Of a DNA stretch of 64,000 nt, positions 60,755-64,000 are shown piece after piece. Position 1 is the stretch's first letter, and each line of letters begins with the position of its first letter. The notes under the pieces are model-generated. The model did no database searches and had not been told where the DNA came from. It saw only the letters and a program-made list of their open reading frames with translations. Both the position numbers and the translations under genes were made by a program. Source of the DNA: Holophagales bacterium (GTDB lineage Bacteria > Acidobacteriota > Thermoanaerobaculia > Multivoradales > Multivoraceae); assembly GCA_009836625.1 (NCBI GenBank), contig VXVC01000007.1, positions 328,067 to 392,066 on the forward strand, written 5' to 3'.

Positions 60755-62257
60755 TCAGCCCGCGCGGCGCCGGCGGGACGCGCCCCCGCCGGATTCTCCA
60801 GCGCCCGCTCTCGCCACGGCGACGACCAGAGCCTCGAGCGCGGTGTCCCCGTCGGCGCTGCCGCCTTTCAGGCGCACCTCCGTCTCAAGGACCTTCCACG
60901 GCAGCTCCGCCATCTCCTGACCGGCTCCCGGCCCGCGCGCCGAAGCCGCCTGGAAGATGCGATGCAGCCGAAAAGGGTGGATCCGCATGAGCGGGTGGGA
61001 CTTTCCACCCGGCAGCTCGGCGGACAGCCTCGGCAAGACCTGGGCCTTGAAGCGGTTGTAGTTCCGCTCGGCCGGCAGGTCGAGGGCCGCCATGAGCCCG
61101 TGGACCGTCGCCAGTTGCTCGCAGAACCTGGCGAGCAGCGCGAAGAAGGAAAGCCGGGCCGGGATTCGCTCCGGCGCACTGTCCAGGTGCCTCCGAAGCT
61201 GGGCCAGCGCGTCGGCCGGCCGCTGCTCGGCGATCGCGTCGAGCAGTTTCCAGACATCCTGATCGCCGCGATCGACGACCATCTCCCTCACCGTCGCGAG
61301 GTCGACGCGGCCGACTCCATCCCGGACGGTTTCAGCGATCTTGCGGTACTCGGCCGCGAAGCGGGCGGCCGAGTCCGCCTCGACTCCCGGGTCACTCCGG
61401 CCCGAGGTCTTGCGGAGCGTTCGCCGGGCTAGCTCCTGCGCGGCATCGCGATCGATGCCGATCCCCGTCTCGCGGGCAAGTTCGGCAACGACCGCGTCGA
61501 GCCCGCCGAGGTTGCCGCGACGGTCGAACTCGAGCGCCTCGACCCGAAGCGCGGCCGTCCGCTCGAACAGGCGCTTGACCAGCGGGTGCGCGCTGTCGGC
61601 CGTTCGCTCGGCGAAGACGAGGGCGTGGCCCTCCGGCAGGCCGCCGTCGGCGGCGCGGCTCAGCTCCGCCAGATCGCCGTCCGACCAGCCGATCAGACCC
61701 TCGGCGCGCGCCGCCTCGAGCAGCGCCGCGAGATCCCGCGCCAGCTCGCCGCACTGCTTTTTCGTCCGCCCACGGCGGTTTCGCCGGCGAACCCGGCTGC
61801 CGCCCTGAAGCACCCAGTCCGGCAACGACGACACCGCCTCCTCCGGCGCGCCGGCGTCGGCCGCGACGCCGAACAGGCGCAGCGCCTGAAGCAGCCGGCC
61901 GGCCGCTTCCTTCTTGGCGCTCGAGAGCGCGTCCCCGGCCGACACGGGCAGCCCCGCTTCCGCGTCGTCGATGAGGTCGGCGGCAGCCCTCCGGTCGGCG
62001 AAGATCGCGCTGTCACAAACCAGCGTGACCTTGGCCGGGTCGAACAGCGAGAAGGTGGAAAGGTCGGCCAGGATGGGTCGGAGTTCGGCCGGCCTCTTGT
62101 AGGTGGCCACTTCGCAGCCGCTCGCCCCGGCCAGGGCGTCGGCGATCCGGCTCGCCGCTCTGTCCGCCAGCACCTGCTCACCGATCACCAGGTAGAGCGG
62201 CTGGCGGTCGCCGCCTTCGATTCGCTCGACGGCGGCGTCGATTTCGGGTGCCTTCAC
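60755..62257 (-). CDS. holA: DNA polymerase III subunit delta, enlarged
   Basis: 500-residue clamp-loader delta subunit; standard HolA is about 340. The N-terminal PLYLVIGEQVLADRAASRIADAL and FSLFDPAKVTLV and the C-terminal collar segment KLLDAIAEQRPADALAQLRRHLDS are recognisable. The extra length lies mainly at about 110-190, including a basic RVRRRNRRGRTKK patch. GTG 62257 overlaps the stop of the DksA-like gene (GTGA), and mutM follows after one base, so the three genes form an operon. Confidence 0.83.
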   Translation of the reverse strand: MKAPEIDAAVERIEGGDRQPLYLVIGEQVLADRAASRIADALAGASGCEVATYKRPAELRPILADLSTFSLFDPAKVTLVCDSAIFADRRAAADLIDDAEAGLPVSAGDALSSAKKEAAGRLLQALRLFGVAADAGAPEEAVSSLPDWVLQGGSRVRRRNRRGRTKKQCGELARDLAALLEAARAEGLIGWSDGDLAELSRAADGGLPEGHALVFAERTADSAHPLVKRLFERTAALRVEALEFDRRGNLGGLDAVVAELARETGIGIDRDAAQELARRTLRKTSGRSDPGVEADSAARFAAEYRKIAETVRDGVGRVDLATVREMVVDRGDQDVWKLLDAIAEQRPADALAQLRRHLDSAPERIPARLSFFALLARFCEQLATVHGLMAALDLPAERNYNRFKAQVLPRLSAELPGGKSHPLMRIHPFRLHRIFQAASARGPGAGQEMAELPWKVLETEVRLKGGSADGDTALEALVVAVARAGAGESGGGASRRRRAG

Positions 62258-63624
62258 TCGTCTGCGGGGAGCCGGCCCTTCTCTTCGAGTTCCTGACAGT
62301 CGATGCAGTAGGGCGCCCACGGCACCGCCTCCAGCCTGGCGCGGCCCAGTTCGTTGCTGCAGTGGACGCAGATGCCGAACGTACCGTCGTCGAGCCGGGC
62401 CGTCGCTTCGACGATCCGGTTCAGCAAGATGCCGTCGCTGTCCGAGAGCGAGAAGTTCAACTCCCGGCTGTAGGCGTGATTCGCCCGGTCGACCAGGTCC
62501 TCCGCGCCCTCACCCGTCGACGCCTTGAGGCCGGCGGTCAGATCGCGGTTGTAGCGGCCGAACAGCTCCCGGCGCTTCTCCTCGAGCCGTTCCCGCACCC
62601 AGTCGACGTCGATCGCCGCGTCCCTTCTCCGGGCGCCCCCGTCTCCACCGCCGTCGGCGCGCTCCGGCCGAAGCAGCAAGGTCGGCGCCTTCTTCGGCTG
62701 CGGCTTCTTGCGGGCGGTCTTCTTGCGGGCGGGCTGCTTCTTCGACGCTTTGGGGGCGGACTCGACCTCGGCTTCTCCAAGTGGCGCCGCCGCGTGCTCG
62801 GCCGCCTTCTCGGCGGCCTCCGCCTTCACGACGAGTTTCTCCGCCGCGGTGGCGGCCCGGGCGGCATCTCTGGCAGCGACCTTTGCTGCCACCGCAGCCT
62901 TCGCGGCCTTGTCGGACGCCGCCGCCCTGGAGGCGGAGGTCCGGGCCGCCTTGCGCGCGGCAACGCCCTTGGCCGCGGCATCCTTCGCCGCCGCCTGCGC
63001 CGCGGACTTCCGTTCGGCCAGCAACTTCGCGGCCCTGGCCGCACCTTTGCCGGTCGTAGCGGCGAGTCGGCCGGAAACCGTGGCGGCCTTCTTCTTCGCG
63101 GCTGCGACTTCCCGGCCCTTGGCCGCGTTCTTCACCGCCAACTCGTGCGCTGCCTTCGCGGCATCGGCCTCTCTCGCGGCCTTCAGGGCGAGCGCGCCTG
63201 TGCTCTTCCTGGTGGCTGCCGCCTCCTTCGCCACGGCCGCCTGTGCAGAGGCCACTTCAGCCGCCCTGGCCGCCGCTGCCTGTTCAGCGGTCGCCGTCCG
63301 CTCGGCCTTCCTCGCCGCCCTACGCCGCGCCGACGCCTCCTTCTCGGCGGCGGCGGCCGCGTCCTTCCTGGTCGCGGCGAGCTTTCCGGCCCTGGCCGCG
63401 GCCGCGGCTCCGGTCTTCTCTTCCCGAGCCGCCTGCTGTGCCGCCGTCTTCTTCTCCGACGCCGTCTTCGCCGCCCGTTCGGCCGAGGCAGCCTTGCGGT
63501 CCGCCGCGGACCTGGCCTTCCTGGCCGCGGACCGCGCCGCCGCGAGCTCTCGCGCCGCGGCCGCTGCCGCTTCCTTGATGTCGTTCGATCCGTCGGTTCG
63601 AGAAGCCTCGTCCGCGTTTGCCAC
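62254..63624 (-). CDS. TraR/DksA-type zinc-finger protein with long Ala/Lys-rich N-terminal region
   Basis: 456 residues. Residues about 340-456 are a DksA/TraR domain: coiled coil (VRERLEEKRRELFGRYNRDL), the ATARLDDGTFGICVHC segment and a four-Cys zinc finger at C419, C422, C440 and C443. Residues about 15-335 are almost only Ala, Lys, Arg, Glu and Ser, like histone H1-type or Hc1 tails, and are expected to be helical or disordered and to bind nucleic acid. GTG 63624 is preceded by GGAGG six bases away. DksA proteins modulate RNA polymerase through the secondary channel; the tail would add DNA binding. Confidence 0.82.
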   Translation of the reverse strand: MANADEASRTDGSNDIKEAAAAAARELAAARSAARKARSAADRKAASAERAAKTASEKKTAAQQAAREEKTGAAAAARAGKLAATRKDAAAAAEKEASARRRAARKAERTATAEQAAAARAAEVASAQAAVAKEAAATRKSTGALALKAAREADAAKAAHELAVKNAAKGREVAAAKKKAATVSGRLAATTGKGAARAAKLLAERKSAAQAAAKDAAAKGVAARKAARTSASRAAASDKAAKAAVAAKVAARDAARAATAAEKLVVKAEAAEKAAEHAAAPLGEAEVESAPKASKKQPARKKTARKKPQPKKAPTLLLRPERADGGGDGGARRRDAAIDVDWVRERLEEKRRELFGRYNRDLTAGLKASTGEGAEDLVDRANHAYSRELNFSLSDSDGILLNRIVEATARLDDGTFGICVHCSNELGRARLEAVPWAPYCIDCQELEEKGRLPADE

Positions 63625-63644
63625 CTGATCCCTCCGCACGCGGC

Positions 63645-64000
63645 TCAGTAAAACGGGCGCCGATGATAGTTGATTCCCTCGAGGATGGTGAACGCCCTGT
63701 AAATCTGCTCGTAGAGGGTCAGCCGAGCGAGGTCGTGAGCGAGAGTGAGCGGCCCCAGCGAAAGCCGGAAACGGCACGAACTCAGGAGGTTGCGGTCAAG
63801 TCCCAAGTCCGAGCCCACGATCCAGACGACGGGGCGCTGCCACTCCTCGCGCAGCCGACCCACCTCGGTCGCGACGCCGCTTGAGCTGAGGCGCCGCCCA
63901 TTCCGATCCAGACAAACCGTCCACGCGTCAGCAGGCAGGGCCGAGCGGATCGCCTTCCCTTCGAGCCGCAATCGAGTCCGATCGGCGCCACGCGCGGGGC
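63645..64000 (-). CDS. rlmH: 23S rRNA (pseudouridine-1915-N3)-methyltransferase RlmH, 5' part beyond window
   Basis: C-terminal 118 codons of a SPOUT methyltransferase; the frame runs off the right edge without a start. VCLDRNGRRLSS, VWIVGSDLGL, LSLGPLTLAHDLARLTLYEQIYRAFTIL in part and the terminal YHRRPFY (usually GxPYHR-like) identify RlmH, although GG of the usual IGGADG loop is GS here. It methylates helix 69 of 23S rRNA. It lies 20 bases upstream of the DksA-like gene and may lead this operon. The listed end is the window edge, not the gene start. Confidence 0.85.
   Translation of the reverse strand, partial: PARGADRTRLRLEGKAIRSALPADAWTVCLDRNGRRLSSSGVATEVGRLREEWQRPVVWIVGSDLGLDRNLLSSCRFRLSLGPLTLAHDLARLTLYEQIYRAFTILEGINYHRRPFY

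Noticed and set aside
62708..63628. Ala-rich plus-strand frame opposite the DksA-like gene
   Set aside because: Mirror of the Ala/Lys-rich coding strand; the minus frame connects to a real zinc-finger domain and has a ribosome binding site.
1..64000. CRISPR arrays, insertion sequences, tRNA or rRNA genes
   Set aside because: No regularly spaced repeats, transposase motifs, T-loop sequences with matching acceptor stems, or rRNA signatures were seen on reading; a tRNAscan/Infernal run would settle this.

Overview
The window is a high-GC (about two thirds G+C by eye), densely packed bacterial chromosome segment with about 48 protein-coding genes. I see no rRNA, tRNA, CRISPR array, insertion sequence or phage gene. 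The best taxonomic hint is the protein at 50948-52735, which looks like the 'VWFA-related Acidobacterial domain' family. Together with exported PQQ dehydrogenases, M24 and M28 peptidases, lipoprotein sulfatases and GTG starts, this suggests an Acidobacteriota-like, Gram-negative, aerobic, heterotrophic organism. The placement is inference; no marker gene settles it.

Layout. 1-4135: a hairpin-rich edge, then two divergent PQQ-dependent dehydrogenases, one carrying a C-terminal cytochrome c domain. 4132-8311: a translationally coupled minus-strand operon (DUF3604 lipoprotein, DUF998 membrane protein, serine beta-lactamase-like lipoprotein). 8365-12458: a tandem family of three exported M24 peptidase-like genes; the first two are near-identical with a duplicated 48-bp leader, and the third has lost metal ligands. 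12459-14530: rarA coupled to a DUF2161 nuclease-like gene. 14552-17382: a sulfatase coupled to an ATP-grasp protein. 17389-20831: DUF2339 protein, a small c-type cytochrome and a Tat-exported sulfite-oxidase-type molybdoenzyme. 20933-23633: second sulfatase, msrA, two small proteins. 23634-27377: a deoxyhypusine-synthase-like gene divergent from a NifA-like sigma-54 activator, followed by a TorF-like outer-membrane protein with a good sigma-54 promoter. 27374-30251: enoyl-CoA hydratase, then an ECF sigma / anti-sigma-like / PDZ operon with a self-type promoter. 30321-38457: flavoprotein, acyl-CoA ligase, class III aminotransferase, glycyl-tRNA synthetase, MFS transporter. 38492-41031: Atl, a formylglycine-generating-enzyme lipoprotein, HMG-CoA synthase. 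41076-45711: a cobalt-type nitrile hydratase operon continuing into folD and an M28 peptidase. 45774-50320: class III aminotransferase, thiamine-diphosphate enzyme, alpha/beta hydrolase. 50413-52735: a Cys-patterned orphan gene with a possible frameshift and the VWFA-type protein. 52809-58131: UDP-sugar epimerase, a 1147-residue GlmS-like protein and a nitrilase-family amidase. 58147-64000: SLC13-type permease, mutM, an enlarged holA, a DksA-type protein with a histone-like N-terminal region, and rlmH cut by the window edge.

How parts may work together. The strongest functional theme is sulfur: two exported sulfatases with Cys-type formylglycine motifs, an exported enzyme of the family that makes formylglycine, and a periplasmic sulfite oxidase with its cytochrome. 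A second theme is envelope control: an ECF regulon and a sigma-54 regulon each with a recognisable promoter. Many genes overlap by ATGA or GTGA, which supports the operon assignments.
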